In this document: positions 42,634 to 49,746 of the stretch, piece after piece
Numbering within the stretch: the stretch's first letter is position 1
Layout of the letters: each line of letters begins with the position of its first letter
Origin: an uncultured Lachnospiraceae bacterium
GTDB taxonomy: Bacteria > Bacillota > Clostridia > Lachnospirales > Lachnospiraceae
Direction: 5' to 3'
NCBI GenBank assembly: GCA_934432595.1
Contig: CAKRYR010000017.1
Span: 1-49,746, forward strand
DNA: 49,746 nucleotides
Translations under genes and position numbers: made by a program
Notes under the pieces: generated by a model
What the model saw: only the letters and a program-made list of their open reading frames with translations
Databases searched by the model: none
Told to the model about the DNA's origin: nothing

Positions 42634-44592
42634 TTATTTGTTTTCTTCAACTTCTATTTTTCGTATTTCTTTAGTACGTATTTCTCTACAAATGTCATCA
42701 ACAAATGTATCTAAACTCTTTTGTCCTTCATCTCCAAGATATCTACTTCTTACTGATACTAATTCTGCTTCAGCTTCTTTCTCTCCTACAACAAGCATAT
42801 AAGGAACTCTATCAAGTCTAGTTGCTCTTATCTTATAACCTATCTTTTCTGCTCTTTCATCAACAGTAACACTAACTCCGTTATCTCTTAATGTATCAGC
42901 TACTTTATTAGCATACTCATGATATTTCTCAGAAATAGGTAAAACTCTAACTTGTTCTGGACATAGCCAAGTTGGGAATAATCCTGCATACTTCTCAATA
43001 AGCCATGCAAGTGTTCTTTCATAACAGCCAATTGATGTTCTATGAATTATATATGGTCTTACTTTTTCACCTTTTTCATCAATATAATACATATCAAATT
43101 GTTCTGCAAGTAATGCATCCCATTGAATAGTAATCATTGTATCCTCTTTACCATATACATTCTTAGCATTAATATCTACTTTAGGACCATAGAAAGCTGC
43201 TTCTCCTACATCTTCAGTAAAGTCGATGTCTAGTTCTGTCAATATTTCTCTTATAGCTTGTTCAGTCTCTTCCCAAACCTCAGGTTCTCCAATATATTTT
43301 TCTTTATTATTTGGATCCCATTTTGATAAATGGTAAGTTACATCCTCTTCTACACCTAAAGTTGTCAAACAATATTTAGCTAAAGCTATACAATCCTTAA
43401 ATTCTTTAACCATTTGATCTGGTCTAGCTATTAAATGACCCTCAGATATTGTAAACTGTCTAACTCTAGTTAATCCATGCATTTCACCTGAATCTTCATT
43501 ACGGAATAAAGTAGAAGTCTCACCATATCTTATAGGTAAATCTCTATAGCTCTTTTGACTATTTTTATATACATAATATTGGAATGGACATGTCATAGGG
43601 CGTAAAGCAAACACCTCTTTATCCTTATCTTCATCACCAAGTACAAACATACCCTCCTTATAATGATCCCAATGACCTGATATTTTATATAAATCAGATT
43701 TTGCCATAAGAGGAGTTTTAGTTCTTACATAGCCACGTTTTTCTTCTTCATCCTCAATCCATCTTTGAAGTCTTTGTATAATTTGAACTCCTTTTGGCAT
43801 CAATAATGGAAGACCTTGTCCTATAACATCAACCGTTGTAAATATCTCCATTTCTCTACCTAATTTATTGTGATCTCTTTTCTTTATTTCTTCTAAATGT
43901 TCAAGATACTCATTTAAATCTGCCTTTTTATTAAATGCTGTTCCATATATACGAGTTAGCATTTTATTTTTCTCGCTACCTCTCCAATAAGCACCTGAAG
44001 ATGATATTAATTTAAAAGCTTTAACATCCTTTGTACTCATTAAATGAGGTCCTGCACATAAATCTACAAATTCGCCTTGAGAATAGAATGAAATTTCTTC
44101 CCCCTCTGGTAAATCTTCAATAAGTTCTACCTTATAGTCTTCACCTTTCTCCTTCATAAATTTAATAGCTTCTTCTCTAGGAAGTGTATATCTCTCTATT
44201 TTATTACCTTCCTTAATTATCTTTTTCATTTCTTTCTCAATTTCATCTAACGCAGCTCTATCCAAAGAATCCATATCAAAATCATAATAAAAACCAGTGT
44301 CAATTGATGGTCCAATTGCTAACTTAGCCTCTGGATATAATCTCTTAACAGCTTCTGCTAATATATGAGAAGTTGTATGTCTATATGCTGCCTTACCCTC
44401 TTCATCATTAAATGTATATATATTTAACTCACAATCTTTATCTACAAATGTTCTAAGATCAACGGTCTCACCATTAACGCTAGCTGCGCATGCCATTCTT
44501 GCTAATCCTTCACTAATATCCCTTGCTATGTCTATAACAGACATTCCGTTTTTGTATTCTTTTGTTGATCCATCTTTTAATGTAATTATCAT
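42634..44592 (-). CDS. thrS: Threonyl-tRNA synthetase
   Basis: Charges tRNA-Thr and edits misacylated Ser-tRNA. About 652 residues from the ATG at 44592 (GGAGG upstream). An N-terminal TGS domain (ITLKDGSTKEYKNGMSVIDIA) is followed by the editing domain with HTTSHILAEAVKRLYPEAKLAIGP and the class II core: motif 1-2 (MTCPFQYYVYKNSQKSYRDLP, RFNEDSGEMHGLTRVRQF-type in NEDSGEMHGLTRVRQF), motif 3 (IHRTSIGCYERTLAWLIEKYAG), and a C-terminal anticodon domain (SEKYHEYANKVADTLR). A T-box leader with a threonine specifier controls it. tRNA-Thr(TGT) is also in the window. Confidence 0.97.
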   Translation of the reverse strand: MIITLKDGSTKEYKNGMSVIDIARDISEGLARMACAASVNGETVDLRTFVDKDCELNIYTFNDEEGKAAYRHTTSHILAEAVKRLYPEAKLAIGPSIDTGFYYDFDMDSLDRAALDEIEKEMKKIIKEGNKIERYTLPREEAIKFMKEKGEDYKVELIEDLPEGEEISFYSQGEFVDLCAGPHLMSTKDVKAFKLISSSGAYWRGSEKNKMLTRIYGTAFNKKADLNEYLEHLEEIKKRDHNKLGREMEIFTTVDVIGQGLPLLMPKGVQIIQRLQRWIEDEEEKRGYVRTKTPLMAKSDLYKISGHWDHYKEGMFVLGDEDKDKEVFALRPMTCPFQYYVYKNSQKSYRDLPIRYGETSTLFRNEDSGEMHGLTRVRQFTISEGHLIARPDQMVKEFKDCIALAKYCLTTLGVEEDVTYHLSKWDPNNKEKYIGEPEVWEETEQAIREILTELDIDFTEDVGEAAFYGPKVDINAKNVYGKEDTMITIQWDALLAEQFDMYYIDEKGEKVRPYIIHRTSIGCYERTLAWLIEKYAGLFPTWLCPEQVRVLPISEKYHEYANKVADTLRDNGVSVTVDERAEKIGYKIRATRLDRVPYMLVVGEKEAEAELVSVRSRYLGDEGQKSLDTFVDDICREIRTKEIRKIEVEENK

Positions 44593-44699
44593 TACAATAT
44601 TCCTCCATTCTTCCAATCTTTGAAGAGTTCACTCGAAAAGCTATTATGCAATAAGAAACAAATATTCATTTCTAGTTAAACAAAGGCTTAAAAATGCAT

Positions 44700-44962
44700 A
44701 AAAAAAACTTATATCCAAACAGATTATTCTGTTTAAATATAAGGGACGAGTTATAATTCCCGCGGTTCCACCCTAATTAGTCATAGTAATCTACATACTA
44801 AACTCACTTAAATTACCTAACGGTCGATTATAACGTAATCAACGGGCTTTTTGCCACTCCGAGCTGGTATTCAGTTTATTTCCATATAGAATAATCTCAC
44901 CAACATATTCCTCTCTGTATACTTTCATAAACCTACTGGTCTCTTCTTCGCTTTTCTTTATT
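44700..44962 (-). promoter_or_regulatory. T-box riboswitch, threonine, upstream of thrS
   Basis: In the minus-strand leader stem I has an AG-rich segment (GAAGAAGAGACCAG), a distal loop (GTTGGTGAGAT) and a specifier loop GAATACCAGCTC (44858-44869) whose ACC reads as threonine. The canonical T-box AGGGTGGAACCGCGGG is at 44759-44774. A terminator with arms at 44708-44723 and 44728-44743 (TCTGTTTGGATATAAG side) and a T-run follows. Uncharged tRNA-Thr would stabilise the antiterminator and allow thrS transcription. Confidence 0.93.
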
Positions 44963-44971
44963 TACACTAAT

Positions 44972-45000
44972 ATAATAATGCAACATATATTTTCTGTCAA
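44972..45000 (-). promoter_or_regulatory. Promoter of thrS T-box leader
   Basis: Minus strand TTGACA (44995-45000), 17-base spacer, TATTAT (44972-44977), immediately before the T-box leader. It is back-to-back with the plus-strand diguanylate cyclase gene. Confidence 0.8.
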
Positions 45001-45113
45001 GTATTTCTTATTTTTTTATTATATGCTCCGATATACTAGTTGTATAATTATTATTAAGACTATTAATTACTTTTAAAATAAGTCTAATGTTATAATATTT
45101 TTAGGAGGATTTT

Positions 45114-46250
45114 ATGACTAGTTCAAACAAAACACCAATAGAAAATGAAAATAATCTTTCATCTGAGAGTATATTTGAAAAAACTACTCCACCGAAATTA
45201 ACAAATATAAATAAAATGTACAAATTTTTCTTATTTTGCTCAGCCGTATTACATGTAATTTTTACTATTACTTTTTTTATAAGTGGTTTTATTTATTTAG
45301 CAATATTAAATATGATTTTTACAGCAGTTTATATAATATGCGCCAACATGTTTAAATTAAAAAGAATGAAAATAATATTTGGCCTTGTTAATTTTACTTT
45401 AGCAACATTTATCATAAGTAGTATAATCTTACTTGGATGGAACCATAATTTTTACTTATATTTTTATTTAGTAATACCATTAACTTTAATTTCCTGTATT
45501 TCGCGTAAAAGAACTGTATATAATTTAAAATATGCTATTATACAATTTATAGTTATGACTGCAGGTTTAATTTTTTCCTATATATATACCAAGAATCATA
45601 CACCAATGTATATTGTAACAGATGCAAATAAATTAATTTATTATTTTATTGCTATAATTAATTTTGTTGCTACAAGTGTTCTTTCTTTCTTAATTAATTA
45701 TGCCTTTATTGCAGATGTTAATGTTTCGAATCAAAGATTAGCTAATATTAATAATGAATTAAATCATATAGCAACTCATGATCCTCTTACTAGTTTAATT
45801 AATAGACGTAGTATGAATGATCAGTTTTATAAAGCAATTGATAATTATAGAAATTCACATAACAAATTTTCTCTTATTCTTGCAGACATTGATGATTTTA
45901 AAAAAGTAAACGATGTATACGGCCATGATTCTGGAGATATCGTTCTAAAAAGAGTATCAAAAATTATTATAGATAATGTTCCAAAACCAGGTGTTGTATG
46001 TCGTTGGGGTGGTGAGGAAATACTTATATTAACATACTGTGACCTTAAAGAAGCCGTAAAAATTGCCGAAACTATTCGACAGACAGTTGCTTCAACATCA
46101 TTTGTATTTAATAATACTTATATTAAATCAACATTAACACTTGGTGTAGCAGAATATAATCCAGATTTACCAATAGGAAAAATTGTTACACAAGCGGATG
46201 CAAACTTATATAAAGGGAAAAAATCCACCAAAAATTGTGTAGTTGCATAA
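45114..46250 (+). CDS. Membrane-anchored GGDEF diguanylate cyclase
   Basis: Makes the second messenger c-di-GMP from two GTP. The 378-residue protein has about six membrane helices (roughly 38-200) and a C-terminal GGDEF domain (215-378). The metal-binding DIDDFKKVNDVYGHDSGD and the active-site GGEEI (signature GGEEF, last residue I) are conserved. The I-site RxxD that would sit just before is absent (KPGVV), so product feedback is unlikely. The start has AGGAGG seven bases upstream. TATAAT at 45091-45096 might be the -10. It is divergent from thrS and convergent with proC. No partner PilZ or EAL gene is in the window. Confidence 0.88.
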   Translation: MTSSNKTPIENENNLSSESIFEKTTPPKLTNINKMYKFFLFCSAVLHVIFTITFFISGFIYLAILNMIFTAVYIICANMFKLKRMKIIFGLVNFTLATFIISSIILLGWNHNFYLYFYLVIPLTLISCISRKRTVYNLKYAIIQFIVMTAGLIFSYIYTKNHTPMYIVTDANKLIYYFIAIINFVATSVLSFLINYAFIADVNVSNQRLANINNELNHIATHDPLTSLINRRSMNDQFYKAIDNYRNSHNKFSLILADIDDFKKVNDVYGHDSGDIVLKRVSKIIIDNVPKPGVVCRWGGEEILILTYCDLKEAVKIAETIRQTVASTSFVFNNTYIKSTLTLGVAEYNPDLPIGKIVTQADANLYKGKKSTKNCVVA

Positions 46251-46290
46251 AAAGAGTCCCTTTCCACAAGCTACGCATCCTCACGGAGTG

Positions 46291-46340
46291 TTTTATTTAA
46301 TAAGAAATACAACACAATATCCTCGTATTAAATAAAAAAA
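46291..46340. repeat. Intergenic palindromic repeat, copy B
   Basis: Inverted repeat TTTTATTTAATA (46291-46302) and TATTAAATAAAAAAA (46326-46340). The left flank GCTACGCATCC (46270-46280) also precedes copy C at 48999-49009 in the same order (GCTTCGCATCC). It lies after the diguanylate cyclase gene. Confidence 0.65.
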
Positions 46341-46351
46341 TCGTAATAAAA

Positions 46352-46410
46352 TGCACCCCAAATGTTAGACATAAAATATGTTTAACATTTAAAGGTGCAA
46401 ATTTTTTACG
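46352..46410. terminator. Bidirectional terminator between the GGDEF gene and proC
   Basis: Imperfect arms TGCACCCCAAATGTTAGACAT (46352-46372) and ATGTTTAACATTTAAAGGTGCA (46378-46399), then TTTTTT on the plus strand; on the minus strand the hairpin is followed by a TTTTATT stretch. It can end both convergent transcripts. Confidence 0.75.
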
Positions 46411-47203
46411 ATAATTTTCTAGACTTATCAGCACATGCTGACATAGCTTCTATTACACTACTTCTAAAACCTTTATCTTCAAGTACCTTTACTGCTTCAA
46501 TTGTTGTTCCACTAGGAGAACAAACTTTATCTTTTAATTCACCTGGATGAATACCTGTTTCTAAAACCATCTTTGCACTTCCTAAAACCGATTGTGCAGC
46601 AAATTTATATGCTTTTTCCCTAGATAAACCTTCCATAACTGCTGCATCGGCCATAGCCTCAATCAAAATATAAATATAAGCTGGAGAACTACCACTTACT
46701 GCAACAACAGCATCCATACATTTTTCATCAACAATTTCTGCTTTACCTATAGTCTCAAACATATTTAATATATTTTTAATTTCTACATCAGTAACTAACC
46801 CGTTACAACAAATTCCTGTCATTCCTTCACCAACGCTTACAGGTGTATTAGGCATACATCTCACAATCTTAATATCCTTATCAAACATATCCCGAATTTT
46901 ATCTATACTAAGACCTGCTGCTATAGAAACAACAACTTTATTACTATAATCACAGTCTTTTATTACATCTATAACATTTTTATATTGAGATGGTTTAACT
47001 GCTAATACAATTATATCAACCTTATTTACTAAATTAGATTTATTATCACAAGGATTGATGTTATATTTAGCCTCAAGAACATTAACCTTTTCTGTTGTTC
47101 GAGAATTAACAAATATGTCTTTATTATTAACATATTTACTCTCTAAAATTCCCGAAATAATAGCTGTAGCCATATTACCTGCACCTATAAATCCTATTCT
47201 CAT
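46406..47203 (-). CDS. proC: Pyrroline-5-carboxylate reductase
   Basis: Last step of proline synthesis, NAD(P)H-dependent. About 265 residues from the ATG at 47203 (GGAGGACAAT upstream). The Rossmann start RIGFIGAGNMATAIISGI is present, as are VVSIAAGLSIDKI, RCMPNTPVSVGEGMTGI, and the C-terminal family signature (LKDKVCSPSGTTIEAVKVLEDKGFRSSV). Length is normal. It is on the minus strand and convergent with the GGDEF gene, with a terminator between; the next gene upstream (47487) has its own terminator, so proC is probably alone in its transcript. Confidence 0.96.
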   Translation of the reverse strand: MRIGFIGAGNMATAIISGILESKYVNNKDIFVNSRTTEKVNVLEAKYNINPCDNKSNLVNKVDIIVLAVKPSQYKNVIDVIKDCDYSNKVVVSIAAGLSIDKIRDMFDKDIKIVRCMPNTPVSVGEGMTGICCNGLVTDVEIKNILNMFETIGKAEIVDEKCMDAVVAVSGSSPAYIYILIEAMADAAVMEGLSREKAYKFAAQSVLGSAKMVLETGIHPGELKDKVCSPSGTTIEAVKVLEDKGFRSSVIEAMSACADKSRKLS

Positions 47204-47287
47204 AATTGTCCTCCATTTCAAATTAAACTATATTTTCTTATTATCGGCATAGAAACAAAGAGTCACAAGTGACGATTTTGTGCAAAA

Positions 47288-47341
47288 AATAAATTAACTA
47301 CAATGGAAAGGCCCTAATCAATCCATAGTAGTTAATTTATT
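47288..47341 (-). terminator. Terminator of the BTAD regulator gene
   Basis: Twenty-base arms (AATAAATTAACTACAATGGA, 47288-47307, and its near complement 47322-47341) with one mismatch, then T6 on the minus strand. It lies about 145 bases past the stop at 47487; the intervening region is AT-rich without a gene. Confidence 0.78.
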
Positions 47342-47486
47342 ACTCCATTATTAACTTTTAAAATGATTCCAATCCCCTTAGAATCTCCCTCAATAAAATA
47401 ATTAACATTTATAATTAACAAGTTATGTATATATATTAATCAATTCCGGTTACATATTGGTCACATTTACATTTTTTTTTAACATT

Positions 47487-48695
47487 TTAATTTTCATTTT
47501 TTGCATCCAATTTTATTTCATCTATCTTATACTTAAATTGTAAAAGACTCTTTCTATTACTCTTATAGTAACTTCTAATTATTCTTTCTGTTATTTTTTC
47601 TGCATCTTTATATCTTGCATCTGGAAGCATGATAACAAATTGTGCACCACTATACTTAGAGACAACATCTCCTCGTCTTAAATCATCTCTTATAACGATA
47701 ACAAGTTTTTCCATAACTTGATCTAAAACATTTAAATCTGGTAATTCGCCATGGGAATCACATACTGTAATTAACACAATAGAAACAGATCTATTACTTC
47801 TTGCTGCTTGTCTAGTTACAATTTTATAAGTTTCTTTAAAAATACCATAGTCACAAACAAATGCACCCTTTTGATATTCTGCTTCCTTTAAATCATCTAT
47901 TATTCTATCCAAATTAGTTTCCAAACTCTTTTGAGTTTTTAAAACATCTAAATATAAATTTCTTAATTCTGCTGAAGGTTGAACACCTAAATTAGCAAGC
48001 AATATTTTAGTTGCTTTATTATAATGAGCTATAGCAGCTGTATTATTTCCTTGTTTTGTAAAAGCTTTTACTAAATAACAGTGAATTTTTTCATCGTAAC
48101 TCTCAATACGTATTGAATTCAATGCATATTGTTCCATATCTTCATATCTTTTTTCTTTTTCCAATAACATAAGTAAATTCTTTATCTTATCAACATATAG
48201 AGAATGAAAATGAGTTATTAATGGAATTACCCATAAATCACTTGCAAACCTTTTCAAAAAATCACCTTCATACATATCTATAGCTTGTTTTAAAATTGTA
48301 ATTTGTTCCTCATTACTTAAACCTTTTTTTTCAGACTCTATACAAAGTCTTTCAAATTCAATTGCATCAACATTACATTCTATTTCTGTATTCCAACTAT
48401 ATGCCCCCCTTGACGATATAATAAATTCTTCATTATCAACCGCTAACTCGGATAACATAGCCCTTAACCTATACATAGAAGTTTTTAAACTGCTTTTAGG
48501 GTTACTATTTTCATCCTCAGTCCAAATCGTATCTATCAAATCAGTTTGTAGCAATAATCTATTTTTATGCATAACAATATATGCTAAAAGATTCCATATT
48601 TTTTTAGCCTTTGATGATTTTTCAGATATACTTTTCCCTTTATAACTTATTTCTAATTCACCTAATAATTTCACATAGAAAGTATCTTTTTTCAT
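47487..48695 (-). CDS. BTAD (SARP-like) regulator fused to a degenerate GGDEF domain
   Basis: About 402 residues from the ATG at 48695 (GGAGGGTACT upstream). An N-terminal winged-helix DNA-binding domain (residues 4-95, KKIWNLLAYIVMHKNRLL and LKTSMYRLRAML) is followed by a bacterial transcriptional activation domain of TPR-like helices (about 108-250, IECNVDAIEFERL onwards). The C-terminal third (about 285-385) reads LRRGDVVSKYSGAQFVIMLPDARYKDAEKITERI, the GGDEF-domain frame with SGAQF in place of GGDEF. Diguanylate cyclase activity is therefore lost, and a nucleotide-sensing or dimerisation role is possible. It is two genes away from the active GGDEF enzyme at 45114. A leader hairpin (48731-48758) precedes it. 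Confidence 0.75.
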   Translation of the reverse strand: MKKDTFYVKLLGELEISYKGKSISEKSSKAKKIWNLLAYIVMHKNRLLLQTDLIDTIWTEDENSNPKSSLKTSMYRLRAMLSELAVDNEEFIISSRGAYSWNTEIECNVDAIEFERLCIESEKKGLSNEEQITILKQAIDMYEGDFLKRFASDLWVIPLITHFHSLYVDKIKNLLMLLEKEKRYEDMEQYALNSIRIESYDEKIHCYLVKAFTKQGNNTAAIAHYNKATKILLANLGVQPSAELRNLYLDVLKTQKSLETNLDRIIDDLKEAEYQKGAFVCDYGIFKETYKIVTRQAARSNRSVSIVLITVCDSHGELPDLNVLDQVMEKLVIVIRDDLRRGDVVSKYSGAQFVIMLPDARYKDAEKITERIIRSYYKSNRKSLLQFKYKIDEIKLDAKNEN

Positions 48696-48730
48696 AGTAC
48701 CCTCCATTCTTTAAAATTGCAATAATACAT

Positions 48731-48758
48731 ATAAGAGTCCCAAACATGGAACTCTTAT
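48731..48758 (-). promoter_or_regulatory. Leader hairpin upstream of the BTAD gene
   Basis: Arms ATAAGAGTCCC (48731-48741) and GGAACTCTTAT (48748-48758), with one G-U pair, about 35 bases before the ATG at 48695. No T-run follows, so it may act on the leader RNA rather than as a terminator. Role unknown. Confidence 0.4.
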
Positions 48759-48899
48759 GCATTTTCATTTTCTTTAAATATCAGATTATTGAATCGTCCA
48801 TTTATTTGATAAACCATATTATTTTTCGACATTAGCTTGAAATATTATTAGAATTTGCTTTTAGTTGTAATTAGATACTTAAAAAATATATTAAAAATT

Positions 48900-49070
48900 T
48901 TCCCCTATAAAGAACAATGAGTCATAAGCGACTCTGACCCGTGCGAGTGGAAGCGCAGTTCAAATTCTAATGAACTTTTTAAGTTCTATATCCGCTGAGC
49001 TTCGCATCCCCAGTGGAACATTTTTATTTAATAAGAAATGCGATGCAATTTCTTGTTAAATAAAAAAAAA
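48900..49070. repeat. Intergenic repeat tract with palindromic copy C
   Basis: This stretch between the BTAD gene and the tRNAs has no gene. It contains GAGTC-ATAAGC-GACTC (48919-48934), a GAACTT/AAGTTC hairpin near 48972, the flank GCTTCGCATCC (48999-49009), and TTTTTATTTAATAAGAAAT (49021-49039) with its inverted partner ending near 49063. It shares 22 bases with copy A and a flank with copy B. CGAGTGGAA near 48944 also resembles the 9960 region. Confidence 0.6.
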
Positions 49071-49099
49071 AATCATTATGATTTTCCAAGAAATAAAAA

Positions 49100-49172
49100 T
49101 GCCCAGAGCCGGAATCGAACCAGCGACACAGGGATTTTCAGTCCCTTGCTCTACCAACTGAGCTATCTGGGC
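49100..49172 (-). tRNA. tRNA-Phe (anticodon GAA)
   Basis: A 73-base cloverleaf read on the minus strand: acceptor GCCCAGA/TCTGGGC, D-arm GCTC/GAGC, anticodon arm AGGGA-CTGAAAA-TCCCT with GAA, TTCGATT T-loop, discriminator A. CCA is not encoded. Last of the six tRNAs in transcription order. Confidence 0.96.
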
Positions 49173-49176
49173 AAAA

Positions 49177-49250
49177 TTGCGGGGACAGGATTTGAACCTA
49201 TGACCTTCGGGTTATGAGCCCGACGAGCTGCCAGACTGCTCTACCCCGCG
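49177..49250 (-). tRNA. Initiator tRNA-fMet (anticodon CAT)
   Basis: A 74-base minus-strand cloverleaf. The initiator features are present: an unpaired C1-A72 at the acceptor end, and three G-C pairs (GGG/CCC) flanking the anticodon loop CTCATAA. Discriminator A, no encoded CCA. Confidence 0.95.
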
Positions 49251-49278
49251 ATAATATTTAATTAATCCTTTCGGAAAT

Positions 49279-49360
49279 TGGATGGAGAAGGATTCGAACC
49301 TTCGAAAGCGTTGCTAACAGATTTACAGTCTGCCCCCTTTGGCCACTCGGGAATCCATCC
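49279..49360 (-). tRNA. tRNA-Tyr (anticodon GTA)
   Basis: An 82-base minus-strand class II tRNA with a long variable arm. Acceptor GGATGGA/TCCATCC, anticodon arm CAGA-CTGTAAA-TCTG with GTA, TTCGAAT T-loop, discriminator A. Confidence 0.95.
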
Positions 49361-49379
49361 ATAATAATTATCTATAATA

Positions 49380-49452
49380 AGCCGACGATCGGACTTGAAC
49401 CGATAACCTGCTGATTACAAGTCAGCTGCTCTGCCAATTGAGCCACGTCGGC
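49380..49452 (-). tRNA. tRNA-Thr (anticodon TGT)
   Basis: A 73-base minus-strand cloverleaf. Acceptor GCCGACG/CGTCGGC, anticodon arm GCTGA-CTTGTAA-TCAGC with TGT, TTCAAGT T-loop, discriminator T. This is a candidate partner for the threonine T-box at 44700-44962, whose specifier is ACC, so its cognate tRNA would be the GGT isoacceptor instead. Confidence 0.95.
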
Positions 49453-49488
49453 ATTATAACCAACATATTCAATAACTTTGCAACCTAG

Positions 49489-49561
49489 TGGGACCAATAG
49501 GACTCGAACCTATGACCCTCTGCTTGTAAGGCAGATGCTCTCCCAGCTGAGCTATGATCCC
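49489..49561 (-). tRNA. tRNA-Val (anticodon TAC)
   Basis: A 73-base minus-strand cloverleaf. Acceptor GGGATCA/TGGTCCC, anticodon arm TCTGC-CTTACAA-GCAGA with TAC, TTCGAGT T-loop, discriminator A. Valine tRNA is the kind of substrate expected of the TrmN6-like enzyme at 3395-4126. Confidence 0.95.
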
Positions 49562-49572
49562 GTATTGCTTAA

Positions 49573-49646
49573 CGACCCAGAAGGGACTCGAACCCTCGAC
49601 CTCCGCCGTGACAGGGCGGCGCTCTAACCAACTGAGCCACTAGGCC
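49573..49646 (-). tRNA. tRNA-Asp (anticodon GTC)
   Basis: A 74-base minus-strand cloverleaf. Acceptor GGCCTAG/CTGGGTC, anticodon arm CGCCC-CTGTCAC-type stem (GCCGCCCTGTCACGGCGG) with GTC, TTCGAGT T-loop, discriminator G. It is the first tRNA behind the 23S gene. Confidence 0.95.
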
Positions 49647-49694
49647 AGATTATACACTAAAAACTATATATTGAATTCATCCATTTTGACCATT

Positions 49695-49746
49695 AAGGAT
49701 AAGCCCTCGACCTATTAGTAACAGTCAGCTACATGCATTACTGCAC
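49695..49746 (-). rRNA. 3' end of 23S rRNA (partial, runs off the right edge)
   Basis: On the minus strand GTAGCTGACTGTTACTAATA and then GGTCGAGGGCTTATCC is the conserved 3' terminal region of Firmicute 23S rRNA. The gene continues beyond the window edge. The exact 3' end near 49695-49697 is estimated. The next 48 bases to tRNA-Asp contain no 5S sequence. Confidence 0.85.

Noticed and set aside
45040..45113. Sigma-28 promoter for the diguanylate cyclase gene.
   Set aside because: No TAAA-N15-GCCGATAT pattern; only a TATAAT-like -10 is present.
48900..49100. 5S rRNA gene near the tRNA cluster.
   Set aside because: No conserved 5S segments (CCGAACACGG or the terminal stem) were found on either strand in 48900-49746.
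1..49746. CRISPR array, prophage or insertion sequence.
   Set aside because: No regularly spaced direct repeats, transposase, integrase, or phage structural gene was seen. The repeated palindromes are intergenic and not in an array.

Overview
The window is strongly AT-rich (near 30% GC by eye) and comes from a motile, endospore-forming Firmicute, most likely in or near the Lachnospiraceae. Evidence: many GGAGG-type ribosome sites, two T-box leaders, a sigma-28-like flagellar promoter, sporulation genes (spmA, spmB, spoIID- and spoIIQ-like, a spoVAF/gerA-type gene), an AbrB regulator and a GH25/glycogen gene complement. Nearly everything is on the minus strand. Only abrB, rsmA and a diguanylate cyclase gene are on the plus strand.

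Layout. 1-130: probable leader of an rRNA operon running off the left edge (weak). 326-1488: spmA-spmB. 1489-2128: long AT-rich region with a palindrome and TTTACAT repeats ahead of abrB. 2505-9828: a unit reading GH25 lysozyme, Orn/Lys/Arg decarboxylase, guanylate-kinase-like, yaaR, holB, ricT, trmN6-like, rsmI, converging on abrB. This is the conserved yaaO-tmk-yaaR-holB-yaaT-yabB-rsmI-abrB block of Bacillus, with a Gmk-like protein in the tmk position and without yaaQ, yabA and yazA. 10026-13319: glycogen phosphorylase and a degenerate GH25 protein. 13403-17000: ileS with a T-box leader. 17420-20634: three cell-surface genes, including a membrane-anchored protein with three starch-binding-like modules and no enzyme domain. 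20753-23335: clpB. 23487-25126: spoIID-like and spoIIQ-like.

25199-32783 is a flagellar transcription unit: a sigma-28-like promoter, a 1191-residue FliK-like protein, flagellin, FliS, SppA and an RDD protein. 33079-37556: small export protein, branching enzyme GlgB, a TetR regulator with its own operator, and a HAD phosphatase. 37635-40947: two lipoproteins flanking rsmA. 41023-42450: the SpoVAF/GerA-like protein. 42634-45000: thrS and its T-box. 45114-46250: a membrane GGDEF enzyme. 46406-47203: proC. 47487-48695: a BTAD regulator fused to a degenerate GGDEF domain. 49100-49646: six tRNA genes (Asp, Val, Thr, Tyr, fMet, Phe in transcription order) directly behind the 3' end of a 23S rRNA gene, with no 5S between.

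Functional threads are glycogen and starch handling (glgP, glgB, the CBM protein), sporulation and germination, flagellum assembly, translation supply (ileS, thrS, tRNAs, rRNA methylation) and c-di-GMP signalling. No prophage, transposase or CRISPR array was seen. The least-explained items are the starch-binding surface protein and its two neighbours, the giant FliK-like protein leading the flagellin unit, the BTAD-pseudoGGDEF regulator, a hairpin-separated ribosome site before ricT, and an intergenic palindromic repeat family.
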